Assembly (NCBI GenBank): GCA_040755415.1
Contig: JBFMAZ010000022.1
Span: 1 to 64,000, forward strand
Origin: QYQD01 sp040755415
GTDB taxonomy: Bacteria > Desulfobacterota > QYQD01
Direction: 5' to 3'
Length of the DNA stretch: 64,000 nucleotides
Positions 28,520 to 37,323 of this stretch are shown piece by piece. The notes under the pieces were generated by a model. That model was given only the letters and a program-made list of their open reading frames with translations, was not told the DNA's origin and ran no database searches. The translations under genes were made by a program, and so were the position numbers. Within the stretch, counting starts at the first letter, position 1, and each line of letters begins with the position of its first letter.

Positions 28520-29881
28520 ATGGAAAGTATACTGATCGTCGATGATGAAAAAAACTATCTGGTTGTATTAAGGGAACTGCTATCTGAAGAAAATTATGAG
28601 GTCATAACCGCTGAAGATGCCCCGCAGGCGTTGGAGATATTTAAGGAATCTGATTTTGATCTGGTGTTGACGGACATGAAGATGCCCAACATGGATGGCA
28701 TAGAACTCCTGGAGAACATCCGGTCTGTTAACAGCGAAATCCCGGTAATTATCATGACCGCCTATGCCACGGTAGAAAAGGCAGTCGAGGCCATGAAGAA
28801 AGGGGCGTTTGATTACGTCACCAAGCCTTTTCAGAATGAGGAGTTGAAGATAACCGTCCGCAAGGCCATCGACCTTTATCAGTTGAGACGTGAAAATCTC
28901 AAGCTGCGTCAGGAAGTAAGCCGCAAATATCAATTCGGGAATATCATAGGCAAGAGCCCGGCCATGCTGAACATATATGATATGATCGAGAAGGTAGCCG
29001 CCACCAGGGCCACCGTCCTTATCACCGGCGAAACCGGTACCGGCAAGGAACTGGTGGCCAAGGCTATCCATTATAACAGCCCGCGTAAAAATAGCGCCTT
29101 TGTCTCTGTAAACTGTGCAGCCATTCCGGAAACCCTCCTGGAAAGCGAACTCTTTGGTCATGAAAAGGGCTCTTTTACCGGCGCTACTGCGATGCGAAAG
29201 GGGCGTTTTGAACTGGCGGACGGCGGCACTATTTTCCTGGATGAAATAGCCGAGATGCCTCCAGCCTTACAGGCCAAACTACTGAGGGCCCTGCAGGAGA
29301 TGGAATTTGAACGCGTAGGGGGGACAAAAACGCTCAAAATAGATGTACGGGTTATTGCCGCCTCCAACAAGGACCTCAAAAAAGAGGTCGAAACAGGTAA
29401 CCTGAGAGAAGACCTTTATTATCGTCTTAATGTGGTGCATCTGCACCTGCCTCCCCTCAGGGAAAGACCGGATGACATAGCCCTTCTTGCCGCGTATTTC
29501 CTGCAGAAATATAGTCAGGAATTAGGAAAAGGCGGCCTGGAAATATCTCCCGCTGCCATGCGCGAGCTCTACACCAGATCCTGGCCGGGCAATGTGCGTG
29601 AACTGGAACACGCCATCGAACGGGCGGTTATTCTGGCCTCCGGTCGCGAGATAACCCCGGCCGATATGGCCTCAGAATCACAGGAAGCAGAAGACATCCG
29701 CCTGGACATAGACCGCTTTATCCCCATGCAGGTCAAGCTAAACGAGGCATTGGAAGAAGTGGAGGCCAGGATGATAAAAAGGGCGCTGGCCCGCGCCGGA
29801 AATGTGCAGGCCCATGCCGCTGCCATGCTGGGAATCACCAAGAGCCTGTTGCAATACAAGATGAAAAAATACAATATCTAA
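28520..29881 (+). CDS. NtrC-family sigma54 response regulator
   Basis: 453 residues: receiver (phospho-acceptor D52 in VLTDMKMP), AAA+ sigma54 activator with Walker A GETGTGKE (170-177), GSFTGA loop (217-222, serine in place of the usual alanine), Walker B GGTIFLDE (235-242), and a Fis-type C-terminal helix-turn-helix (NVQAHAAAMLGITKSLLQY). It would activate sigma54 promoters when phosphorylated by the hybrid kinase in front. Targets are not evident. Confidence 0.95.
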   Translation: MESILIVDDEKNYLVVLRELLSEENYEVITAEDAPQALEIFKESDFDLVLTDMKMPNMDGIELLENIRSVNSEIPVIIMTAYATVEKAVEAMKKGAFDYVTKPFQNEELKITVRKAIDLYQLRRENLKLRQEVSRKYQFGNIIGKSPAMLNIYDMIEKVAATRATVLITGETGTGKELVAKAIHYNSPRKNSAFVSVNCAAIPETLLESELFGHEKGSFTGATAMRKGRFELADGGTIFLDEIAEMPPALQAKLLRALQEMEFERVGGTKTLKIDVRVIAASNKDLKKEVETGNLREDLYYRLNVVHLHLPPLRERPDDIALLAAYFLQKYSQELGKGGLEISPAAMRELYTRSWPGNVRELEHAIERAVILASGREITPADMASESQEAEDIRLDIDRFIPMQVKLNEALEEVEARMIKRALARAGNVQAHAAAMLGITKSLLQYKMKKYNI

Positions 29882-29947
29882 CCCCTCATACCCCCATTTT
29901 TTCCCTTGCATATCCATTCGAAAATAGGTTATTAGACGGCAAAATTC

Positions 29948-30109
29948 GTATCAGTTTAGCTGTTTGAAAAGAGCTAGTCGTCCGGAAAACGGCGACTCAA
30001 AAATCCCCCTTAATCCCCCTTTTTCAAAGGGGGAAGTGTTTCTCCTCTCTTTGGAAAAGGGAGGTTGGGAGGGATTTTAAAATACTTTTTCAAACAGCTA
30101 AAGTATTAC
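29948..30109. repeat. Long-ITR palindromic element
   Basis: Begins GTATCAGTTTAGCTGTTTG and ends CAAACAGCTAAAGTATTACC, with the C-tract core inside. It occupies most of the gap before transketolase. Confidence 0.85.
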
Positions 30110-30159
30110 CAAAATTTTAATCTCGGATTTTTAAGACTATCGTTTACGGAGAGCTTATC

Positions 30160-32166
30160 GTGAAATTTAAACTGGATATCAACAAGGAAGCCTTGACCGT
30201 AGAAGAAAAAAAATCTTTAGAAGTTATCTGGAGAAATTGCGCCCGGCGCATAATCCTGAGCACAACTCTGGCCGGCAGCGGACACCCGGGCGGGTCTCTT
30301 TCCTCGCTGCACTTATTAATTATGCTTTATTCTGTAATCAGACATAAACCTGCTGACCCGCGCTGGCCTAAACGGGATCGCGTAGTAATCAGTATGGGCC
30401 ACATATCACCCGCGGCCTACAGTGCCTTAAGTGAGTTTGGCTACTTTTCTGAGGAGCGCTTTTTACTCGAATTCCGCAAGGCCGGTTCACCCTTTGCCGG
30501 GCATGTGGAACAGGGCGTACCGGGTATAGAGTGGAACACCGGAAATCTGGGACAGGGACTCTCCGCCGCCGCTGCCATGGCTTTGGCCTCTAAACTCAAA
30601 AATGAGGATCACCAGGTCTTCTGCCTTATGGGTGATGGTGAGCAGCAAAAGGGCCAGGTCTGCGAGGCCAGGCGATTTGCCTTCAAATATCAATTATCCA
30701 ACCTTATTGCCATTGTTGACCGTAACAGACTGCAAATCGGCGGCGATACCCAGGAGGTCATGCCGCAAAACCTTCGTGCCGAATACAAGGCCAATGGATG
30801 GAATGTCATTTACCTGGAAGACGGTCATGATGTGGAGGATATCTTTGCCGCGCTCCGGAAGATCAAAAACGGCGAAGTAGAAAATCCCCATCTGCCGACT
30901 GCAATTATTGCCCGCACCGTAATGGGCAAGGGCATCTCCTTTATGGAAAATCGCAGCAAGTATCACGGCCAGGCCCTGGGGCCGGAAGAGGCGCAAAAGG
31001 CCTTGGGCGAGCTGGGCTTTGCTGATGATCTTTCCCTGTGGATGGAAAAGAGAAAGAAAGATAAGACCTTGACGGTCCCCGTCCACCATACCCCCCCCTT
31101 CCCGTCCATTAACAGCGGCACTCCCATAACTTATCAGGCCGGAAAAATGACCGACAACCGTTCCGCTTATGGAGCCGCCTTGCTGGATTTGGCGAAGACT
31201 AACAATATCCGCGGCCGCTGCCCGAAAATTCTGGGCTTTTCCTGTGACCTGGAGGGATCGGTCAAGATGGATAAGTTCCGCGACTTATGCCCGGAGGCCT
31301 TTTTTGAGGCCGGCATCCAGGAGCACCATGCGGCATCCATGGCCGGGGCTATGAGCAGGGAAGGGTTTATCAGTTTCTTCAGTACCTTCGGGGTCTTTGG
31401 GGTAGGAGAGACATACAACCAGCATCGCTTAAATGACATAAACGAGACCTCCCTTAAACTCGTATGTACCCACCTGGGGCTGGACGTGGGTGAAGACGGG
31501 CCTACCCATCAGTGCATTGATTATATCGGACTTCTTTACAACCTTTTTAACTTTTCCATCTTTCTCCCGGCAGACCCGAACCAGACCGACCGGATTGTCC
31601 GGTATGTGACGGCTAATCCCGGAAACCACTTTGTCGGGATGGGGCGGTCGAAGATACCGGTTATAACTGATAAAAAGAGCAGACCGTTTTTTGGGCCTGA
31701 CTATGAGTTTGAACCGGGGAAGGCCGACTGGCTGCGCAGGGGTAAGGATGGCTGTATTATAAGCTATGGGGCCATGATCCCCCATGCCCTGGCCGCAACA
31801 GACATCTTGCAGGAAAAATACGGCCTGTCCGTTGGCTTGCTCAATATGGCTTCTATCAAGCCCCTTGACCGGCGCAGCGTGATCAGGGCTGCGCAGACCG
31901 GGGTTTTAGTAACAGCAGAAGACCATAATGTCTATACCGGCCTTGGTAAAATCGTAGGAGATGTCCTGGCTGAAGAAGGTATAAAAGCGCATTTTGCAAA
32001 ATTAGGTGTAACCAGATATGGGGCATCGGGCATTCCGGACGATCTATACCGTATGCAGGGGTTGGATCCGGTCTCTATAGCCGGAACCGTTAAGCGCCTA
32101 GTTAGCGCGCATCCGAAAACTACCAAATCCCCCCACCCCCCCTTTGCTAAAGGGGGGAAATATTGA
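30160..32166 (+). CDS. tkt: Transketolase
   Basis: 668 residues. It transfers two-carbon units in the pentose phosphate pathway with thiamine diphosphate. Visible: SGHPGGSLSSLHL, the ThDP motif GDGEQQKGQVCEARRFA with the N of IVDRNRLQ, the pyrimidine-domain EAGIQEHHAASMAGAM, and GVTRYGASGIPDDL. The start is GTG 30160 with GGAG upstream. The last 18 or so residues (HPKTTKSPHPPFAKGGKY) are encoded by an inserted palindromic element, which also supplies the stop codon. Single-chain, so not the split archaeal-type form. Confidence 0.93.
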   Translation: MKFKLDINKEALTVEEKKSLEVIWRNCARRIILSTTLAGSGHPGGSLSSLHLLIMLYSVIRHKPADPRWPKRDRVVISMGHISPAAYSALSEFGYFSEERFLLEFRKAGSPFAGHVEQGVPGIEWNTGNLGQGLSAAAAMALASKLKNEDHQVFCLMGDGEQQKGQVCEARRFAFKYQLSNLIAIVDRNRLQIGGDTQEVMPQNLRAEYKANGWNVIYLEDGHDVEDIFAALRKIKNGEVENPHLPTAIIARTVMGKGISFMENRSKYHGQALGPEEAQKALGELGFADDLSLWMEKRKKDKTLTVPVHHTPPFPSINSGTPITYQAGKMTDNRSAYGAALLDLAKTNNIRGRCPKILGFSCDLEGSVKMDKFRDLCPEAFFEAGIQEHHAASMAGAMSREGFISFFSTFGVFGVGETYNQHRLNDINETSLKLVCTHLGLDVGEDGPTHQCIDYIGLLYNLFNFSIFLPADPNQTDRIVRYVTANPGNHFVGMGRSKIPVITDKKSRPFFGPDYEFEPGKADWLRRGKDGCIISYGAMIPHALAATDILQEKYGLSVGLLNMASIKPLDRRSVIRAAQTGVLVTAEDHNVYTGLGKIVGDVLAEEGIKAHFAKLGVTRYGASGIPDDLYRMQGLDPVSIAGTVKRLVSAHPKTTKSPHPPFAKGGKY

Positions 32167-32219
32167 AATCCCCCTTTGGAAAAGGGGGATACAGGGGGAT
32201 TTTCGGATGGGAACTAGTT
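32098..32219. repeat. Palindromic element covering the 3' end of transketolase
   Basis: Left flank CATCCGAAAACTACC and right flank TTTTCGGATGGGAACTAGTT enclose C-tract palindromes. It is the reverse complement of the element at 44333-44455. The transketolase stop (32164-32166) lies inside it. Confidence 0.8.
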
Positions 32220-32329
32220 AAAAAATAAGCCGCCGGCATTCAGCCTTCCAGTTGCCCATCACTCATCACAGCATCCCGGCTGCTGATAGCTACAAAAATT
32301 GGCTCTTCGCGTAATCGAGTGGATAATTT

Positions 32330-32432
32330 TTACTCTTCTCTATTCCCCTCTTTGGAAAAGAGGGGTTGGGAGAGATTTTATAATTATTTGCCCCTCAAAT
32401 CCCCCCTCGCCCCCCTTTACTAAAGGGGGGAT
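32330..32432. repeat. C/G-tract palindromes before the HDOD gene
   Basis: CCCCTCTTTGGAAAAGAGGGG (shortened core CCTCTTTGGAAAAGAGG) near 32345 and a CCCCCCTTTACTAAAGGGGGG-type core near 32411-32430. The rest of the 32167-32564 gap shows only the GAGG leader of the next gene. Confidence 0.65.
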
Positions 32433-32564
32433 AATAAGAAGCATGCCTTATTTTAAGAGAAATTTACCCACACTCTTTCACGATGATCCAAAAAATTTTT
32501 ACTATAGTAAAATTCCACCCTGCCGATAAGGGTAACAAATGCCGGTGCACAGAGGTTCCGGATA

Positions 32565-34238
32565 ATGCTCAAAAAACAACTGATCGAATGGCTTAAATCA
32601 GAAAAGGACATACCGGTTCTTTCATCCACGGCCACTAAAGTGATGAGAATGGCCGTGGATGGGGCTACTGCCCAGGAATTAGCCAAGGTCATCCTGGAAT
32701 CGCCGGCCCTTACGGCCAAGGTCCTGCGCCTTGTTAACTCGCCCTTTTATGGCCTCTCTCAAAAGGTCTCCACTATCCAGCACGCTATTACCCTCCTGGG
32801 TTTCAAGATGGTCTGTAATCTGGTGCTGAGCATTTCCATCGTTGAGGCCTTTGTTCTGAAGAAAAAAGGGAGATTTGATCATAAAAAGTTTTGCCGCGAT
32901 GCCTTTTGTTCCGCAGTAGCCGCAGATATGATTGCCCGTGAATGCGGTTACCACGAACCGGAAGAGGTCTTTGTGCTTGGGCTCTTACACGACATCGGAG
33001 TGGTAGTCATGGCCACCTATCAAACAGATGTCTTCGATATAATCCTGGGGAAAAAAGAGGCATCCGGGCAGCCTATGAAGATGATTGAACAGGAGATTCT
33101 GGGTATCGATCACACAGAGCTGGGAGAAGTCATCGCAGAACAATGGTGCCTGCCTCCTGCCATGAGCCTTATTATAAGATACCACCATAATCCGGATCAG
33201 ATGGTCAGTGACGACATCCATGCCCAAAAACTGTGCCGGATCATCTACCTCTCAGATATTATGCTGGAGATATTCAGGGGAGAAGACGGTCATAGAACAG
33301 CCCTGTTCTCCCGGGAAGCAAAACGCTTCTTTAAGTTCACCCAGGATCAGATAAATTCACTCCTGAATTCCCTTGTAACCAGGGTCAAGGACCTGGCCGA
33401 TCTTTTTGAGATCAATACATCTGACATCAAGGATTATTACCAGATACTTCAGGAGGCGAATACTAGACTCGGAAAGATTAATATAGAATATGATATCCTA
33501 GTCAAAAAACTCCATCAGGAACAGGAAAAGCTGGCCGTTGAATCGGCCCGGGTTCAGGAGTCGGAAGAGAAGTATAGACAACTCTTTGAAAATGCCTCTG
33601 ATGCCATAGCCATTCTGGATCCCGATGGGAAGCTGCTGGAAGTAAACAAGAAATTTTATGAAATGTCCGGGTACAACAGGGAAGACATAGCCGCTCTATC
33701 CCTACAAAATCTTTTCACCGTGTATGATTCGGACAAGTTTTTGAAAAGTCTGGGCCTCCTGAAAAAACAGGGTGTCCTTTTAAAGCCTTTAGAGCTGATT
33801 GCCGTGACAAAAGAAGGTAAAAAACAGTATACCGAGGTCAAGCTAAGCTGTTTATACAAAGACGGCAACGGGACCGGTTTTCAGGCCATTATCCGGGACG
33901 TAACACATCGAAAAAAAGAGGAAGAAATAAGGGTTCAGCAGGAAAAATTAAAGGCGGTAATAGAAATGGCCGGGGCTGCTGCCCATGAACTGGCCCAGCC
34001 CATGACCGCTCTCTTAGGGATAACGGAACTCCTGATGCTCAAGATAGCGCCGGAAGATCCAAACCATCAGACTATAAACACCATCTACAACCAAGTACAT
34101 AAAATGGCTGAAACTACACAAAAAATAAGCAGGATTACCAGATACATCATCAAAGAGTTCCCCGGAGGTATCAAGATAGTAGATATTAATGAGGCATCCA
34201 AACCCTCCCTGAATAATTCCAACTCAAAGATCATTTGA
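32565..34238 (+). CDS. HDOD-PAS-HisKA signalling protein without ATPase domain
   Basis: 557 residues. An N-terminal HDOD domain (about 10-205: IPVLSSTATKVMRM, LRLVNSPFYGL, LGLLHDIGVVVMAT), a linker with coiled-coil character (about 290-335), a PAS domain (about 335-455, EKYRQLFENASDAIAILD), then a HisKA-like helix with H474 in AAAHELAQPMTALLG. The protein ends soon after, and no HATPase N or G boxes are present. It may be phosphorylated by another kinase, or act as a dimerising scaffold. HDOD proteins commonly regulate motility or nucleotide signalling. It starts at ATG with GAGG ahead. Confidence 0.85.
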   Translation: MLKKQLIEWLKSEKDIPVLSSTATKVMRMAVDGATAQELAKVILESPALTAKVLRLVNSPFYGLSQKVSTIQHAITLLGFKMVCNLVLSISIVEAFVLKKKGRFDHKKFCRDAFCSAVAADMIARECGYHEPEEVFVLGLLHDIGVVVMATYQTDVFDIILGKKEASGQPMKMIEQEILGIDHTELGEVIAEQWCLPPAMSLIIRYHHNPDQMVSDDIHAQKLCRIIYLSDIMLEIFRGEDGHRTALFSREAKRFFKFTQDQINSLLNSLVTRVKDLADLFEINTSDIKDYYQILQEANTRLGKINIEYDILVKKLHQEQEKLAVESARVQESEEKYRQLFENASDAIAILDPDGKLLEVNKKFYEMSGYNREDIAALSLQNLFTVYDSDKFLKSLGLLKKQGVLLKPLELIAVTKEGKKQYTEVKLSCLYKDGNGTGFQAIIRDVTHRKKEEEIRVQQEKLKAVIEMAGAAAHELAQPMTALLGITELLMLKIAPEDPNHQTINTIYNQVHKMAETTQKISRITRYIIKEFPGGIKIVDINEASKPSLNNSNSKII

Positions 34239-34307
34239 CCAGGCGTTACGCAGGCAGCCATCAATTCGTCTTGCATCTGCTGATACCTGTCAGCCTGTCA
34301 ATAACCA

Positions 34308-34336
34308 TTGACAATAGACACCTCCGTGCTATTATT
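34308..34336 (+). promoter_or_regulatory. nikR promoter
   Basis: TTGACA (34308-34313), 17 bases, then ATTATT (or TATTAT with 16). The nikR start follows about 30 bases later. I see no clear NikR-type GTATGA palindrome. Confidence 0.5.
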
Positions 34337-34365
34337 TATTAAATTTGTGATACGGAGATCCAAAT

Positions 34366-34791
34366 ATGAGTGACATTATCCGGTTTGGAATATCCATTCC
34401 AGCCGATCTGATTGCCTCCTTCGATCAATTTATAGCGGAACGCCATTATACAAACCGTTCCGAGGCCATTCGCGACCTGATACGTGAAAAACTGGTGCAA
34501 CGGGAATGGGATGCGAAGATCAAAGGCAGACAGGTGATCGGGACCATCACCTCTGTCTATGACCACCACAAGCGGGAATTACTGAATAAACTGACGGACC
34601 TGCAGCATGATTTCCATGAAAACATCATCTCCTCACAACATATCCATCTCGACCACCACAACTGCCTGGAGGTTATCATCGTCCGGGGTGAGGCGGAAAA
34701 GGTACGCCAACTGGCGGATAAGCTTAACGCCCTTAAAGGCATTAAACATAGTCAATTAACCATGACCACATCCGGCCTGGATCTCAAATAA
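34366..34791 (+). CDS. nikR: NikR-type nickel-responsive regulator
   Basis: 141 residues: an N-terminal ribbon-helix-helix (RFGISIPADLIASFDQFI, NRSEAIRDLIREKL) and an ACT-like metal-binding C-terminal half with the ligand pattern HIHLDHHNCLEVIIVRG. NikR represses nickel uptake when nickel is bound. No nickel transporter or nickel enzyme is adjacent, so the target operon must lie elsewhere. GGAG precedes the ATG. Confidence 0.93.
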   Translation: MSDIIRFGISIPADLIASFDQFIAERHYTNRSEAIRDLIREKLVQREWDAKIKGRQVIGTITSVYDHHKRELLNKLTDLQHDFHENIISSQHIHLDHHNCLEVIIVRGEAEKVRQLADKLNALKGIKHSQLTMTTSGLDLK

Positions 34792-34918
34792 AACTACTGA
34801 AGCTGACGAGCAGCTACACTACCCCTCAATTTACTATTGACTTTACGCTGAAATAGTCCCTAGACTATCTAAAAGCGATACAGAGACACGTATCTGTCCA
34901 AAACAAGGTTTAACGGGA

Positions 34919-35112
34919 CGTAACACTTTAGCTGTTTGAAAAGAGCTAGTCGTCCAGAAAACGGCGCCTCGAAAATCCCCCTTAATCCCCCTTTTTCAAA
35001 GGGGGAATGTAGAGGGGCCCCCTTTTTCAAAGGGGGAAATGTTTCTCCTCCCTTTGGAAAAGGGAGGTTGGGAGGGATTTTAAAATACTTTTTCAAACAG
35101 CTAAACTGATAC
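34919..35112. repeat. Long-ITR palindromic element
   Basis: Begins CGTAACACTTTAGCTGTTTG and ends CAAACAGCTAAACTGATAC. Nearly identical to 55233-55426 through its whole length. A further C-tract palindrome (35138-35180) follows. These elements fill the 455-base gap between nikR and ferredoxin. Confidence 0.85.
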
Positions 35113-35246
35113 AACGGGACAGATTTGGACAGCATTTTAAAAATCTCCCCTGCCCCCCCTCTTTTTCAAAGAGGGGGATTTGGCCCTGGGTCTTACGGCA
35201 TTTTTAACATACTAAAGTGATGCGAAAAATCAAAAGGAGGTCAACG

Positions 35247-35441
35247 ATGGCTAAGGAATTTTACATCGTGGCCGAGGACTGCCTGGCCTGCGGATCATGT
35301 GCGGAGCTTTGCCCGGATTGCTTCCGTTTTGAGGAAGGGGTCATGGAACATGCAGAGGTAATCAGTTTTGACTGCCCGGAGGAAAAGGTCCAGGAGGCCA
35401 TGGATAATTGCCCGGGCCAGTGTATCTCCTGGAAGGATTAA
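35247..35441 (+). CDS. [4Fe-4S] ferredoxin
   Basis: About 64 residues. A single-cluster ferredoxin: CLACGSCAELCP gives C-x2-C-x2-C (with a further cysteine), and the distal cysteine is in NCPGQCI; the ferredoxin-fold centre is acidic. ATG 35247 is chosen because AGGAGG lies seven bases upstream and inside the longer frame. An electron carrier for anaerobic redox enzymes; no partner enzyme is next to it. Confidence 0.92.
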   Translation: MAKEFYIVAEDCLACGSCAELCPDCFRFEEGVMEHAEVISFDCPEEKVQEAMDNCPGQCISWKD

Positions 35442-35722
35442 AGGCATCCTTCTCCCTAAAGTGTGCGGCAACCCCTTAACCCCCGGCGCCTGATAGTGAG
35501 CGTCATTAGTCACCTGCAACTTGTAACTATCCTATGTGATCGGTAACTAATGACCGGTGACGTTGCCTATAATATCACGGAATTGGGTCCATGAGGACGA
35601 ATCTGCGCCGTCATTCCTTTCCCTCCGGCGTCTGTTTAAAATTAAATCGACCTTCTATCCATTGCCCCAAATCCACCGCCTATTTTGGCTATCAAAATTA
35701 AAATCAGCAGGTTATGGGGTAT

Positions 35723-35851
35723 CCCTGATCACCAGCAAGATATTAGATGCAAGGCGCCGAGGAGCGACGACTGAGGCGTATGGAGCAATACGCCGCAAGG
35801 AGGAGCGATCGAAGGCAACGCCGCAGATGATGTCTTGATGGTGAATCAGGG
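35723..35851. repeat. Long inverted-repeat element before the HK/NtrC/Lon operon
   Basis: CCCTGATCACCAGCAAGA (35723-35740) is answered by TCTTGATGGTGAATCAGGG (35833-35851). The interior holds GGCGTATGGAGCAATACGCC and direct copies of GAGGAGCGA. No gene lies in 35442-35901; word repeats AATGACCGGTGACG occur at 35490-35570. Confidence 0.7.
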
Positions 35852-35901
35852 TTGCATGAAGCAACGGTTTTTGCTATTATCCCATCTGAGGTAGCCCGCT
35901 G

Positions 35902-37323
35902 ATGCATATTAATCTCAAAGTGGGTCAGAAGATAGTCTGTTTTCTGGCGATAGTTATATTTATGATCTCTGCTATAGAGATCGCAGCATACAGGAGCCTC
36001 CAGCGGTTTGATAAAAGGCTGCAATTTGTAGAAATGGCCGATGACCTTACAAAGAATATACTTGAGATGCGAAGGGTTGAAAAAAATTACTTTTTGTATC
36101 ACGACGAGGCCAGTCTTGTGAAGGCCATGGATTACGTCCATCGCATTAAGGATCTCAACTATAAACTGCGCAAGGAGATTATGGACCTGGCTGGAGCCAC
36201 GCGTTCTACGGCCTTTAAAAAAGACCTGGACAGCTACGAACACATGGTAGGAAATCTGCTCGGAGAAAATCCCCGTAATAATGGGCAGGCCAATGAATTG
36301 AGGACAACGGGCCGGCGGCTTTATGAATTCACAAAGGGCCTGGCGCGCCTCGAAAGGCTGGAGATCGGTTTGTTATTGGAACGCTACCAAAAACTCTCCC
36401 TCGGGGCTATAGTGTTTATCGTATTCTTTGCCGCCGTATCCTACTCTCTGGTTCGTTATCACATTGTAAAACCGCTCGGCCATATCGAGGCCACCACCCG
36501 CAAGATAGCCCATGGAGATCTCAGTTTTGTACCCGGGATCAAGTCTCACGATGAGGTAGGTTCCTGCATAGAGGCCTTTAATCGCATGGTCAAAGAGCTT
36601 AAGGCGAACCAGGACATGCTCGTACAGACCAAAAAACTCACCTCTCTCGGCACCCTAACCTCCGGAGTGGCCCATGAGATTAACAACCCACTCAATAATA
36701 TCTCCACATCCTGCCAGATACTCATGGAAGAAATCGATTCTACAGACAGGGATTACCTTCGCAAATTATTGCATAATATCAGTGTGCAAACAGATAAGGC
36801 CAGGGATATCGTCAGAAATCTCCTGGAATTTTCCCGGGAAAAGGTCTTCGCCGTTGAACATGTCAAACTGAGAGAACTGGTCGAAGATACCTTTGAACTG
36901 GTACAGAGCGACCTCCCAAGTAACATAGAGGCCAGAATCCGGATCGCAGAGGATCCACCCGGTCTCATTGTGGACAGGACCCGGCTGCAACAGGCATTTC
37001 TCAATATAATCTTGAACGCCATTCAGGCCATGCCAGAAGGCGGCATACTGTCTTTTGAGGCACAGGTCAAGAATAATGCAGTGGTCGTTGATATCTCGGA
37101 TACCGGAATAGGCATACCACCCGAGAATCTTACCAAGATATTTGACCCGTTTTTTACCACAAAGGAGGTAGGCAAGGGTACGGGGCTTGGCCTCTCGGTA
37201 AGTTATGGCATAATCGAAAAGCACGGAGGGCATCTCGCTGTGGCAAGTGAGGCAGGTAAGGGTACAACCTTTACCATCACCCTACCTCTGAGAAAAGAGA
37301 AAAGAGGGGAAGAAAGTGTCTGA
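35902..37323 (+). CDS. Sensor histidine kinase (HAMP-HisKA-HATPase)
   Basis: 473 residues. TM1 (about 9-29), a helical periplasmic sensor (30-165), TM2 (about 166-188), HAMP (about 190-240, HDEVGSCIEAFNRM), HisKA with H258 in GVAHEINNPLNNI, and HATPase with N box NIILNAIQAMPEGG and G boxes DTGIGIP and GTGLGLS. No PAS domain. Its last eight bases overlap the start of the NtrC regulator, and a receiver-bearing Lon protease follows, so it may feed phosphate to both. Confidence 0.94.
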   Translation: MHINLKVGQKIVCFLAIVIFMISAIEIAAYRSLQRFDKRLQFVEMADDLTKNILEMRRVEKNYFLYHDEASLVKAMDYVHRIKDLNYKLRKEIMDLAGATRSTAFKKDLDSYEHMVGNLLGENPRNNGQANELRTTGRRLYEFTKGLARLERLEIGLLLERYQKLSLGAIVFIVFFAAVSYSLVRYHIVKPLGHIEATTRKIAHGDLSFVPGIKSHDEVGSCIEAFNRMVKELKANQDMLVQTKKLTSLGTLTSGVAHEINNPLNNISTSCQILMEEIDSTDRDYLRKLLHNISVQTDKARDIVRNLLEFSREKVFAVEHVKLRELVEDTFELVQSDLPSNIEARIRIAEDPPGLIVDRTRLQQAFLNIILNAIQAMPEGGILSFEAQVKNNAVVVDISDTGIGIPPENLTKIFDPFFTTKEVGKGTGLGLSVSYGIIEKHGGHLAVASEAGKGTTFTITLPLRKEKRGEESV

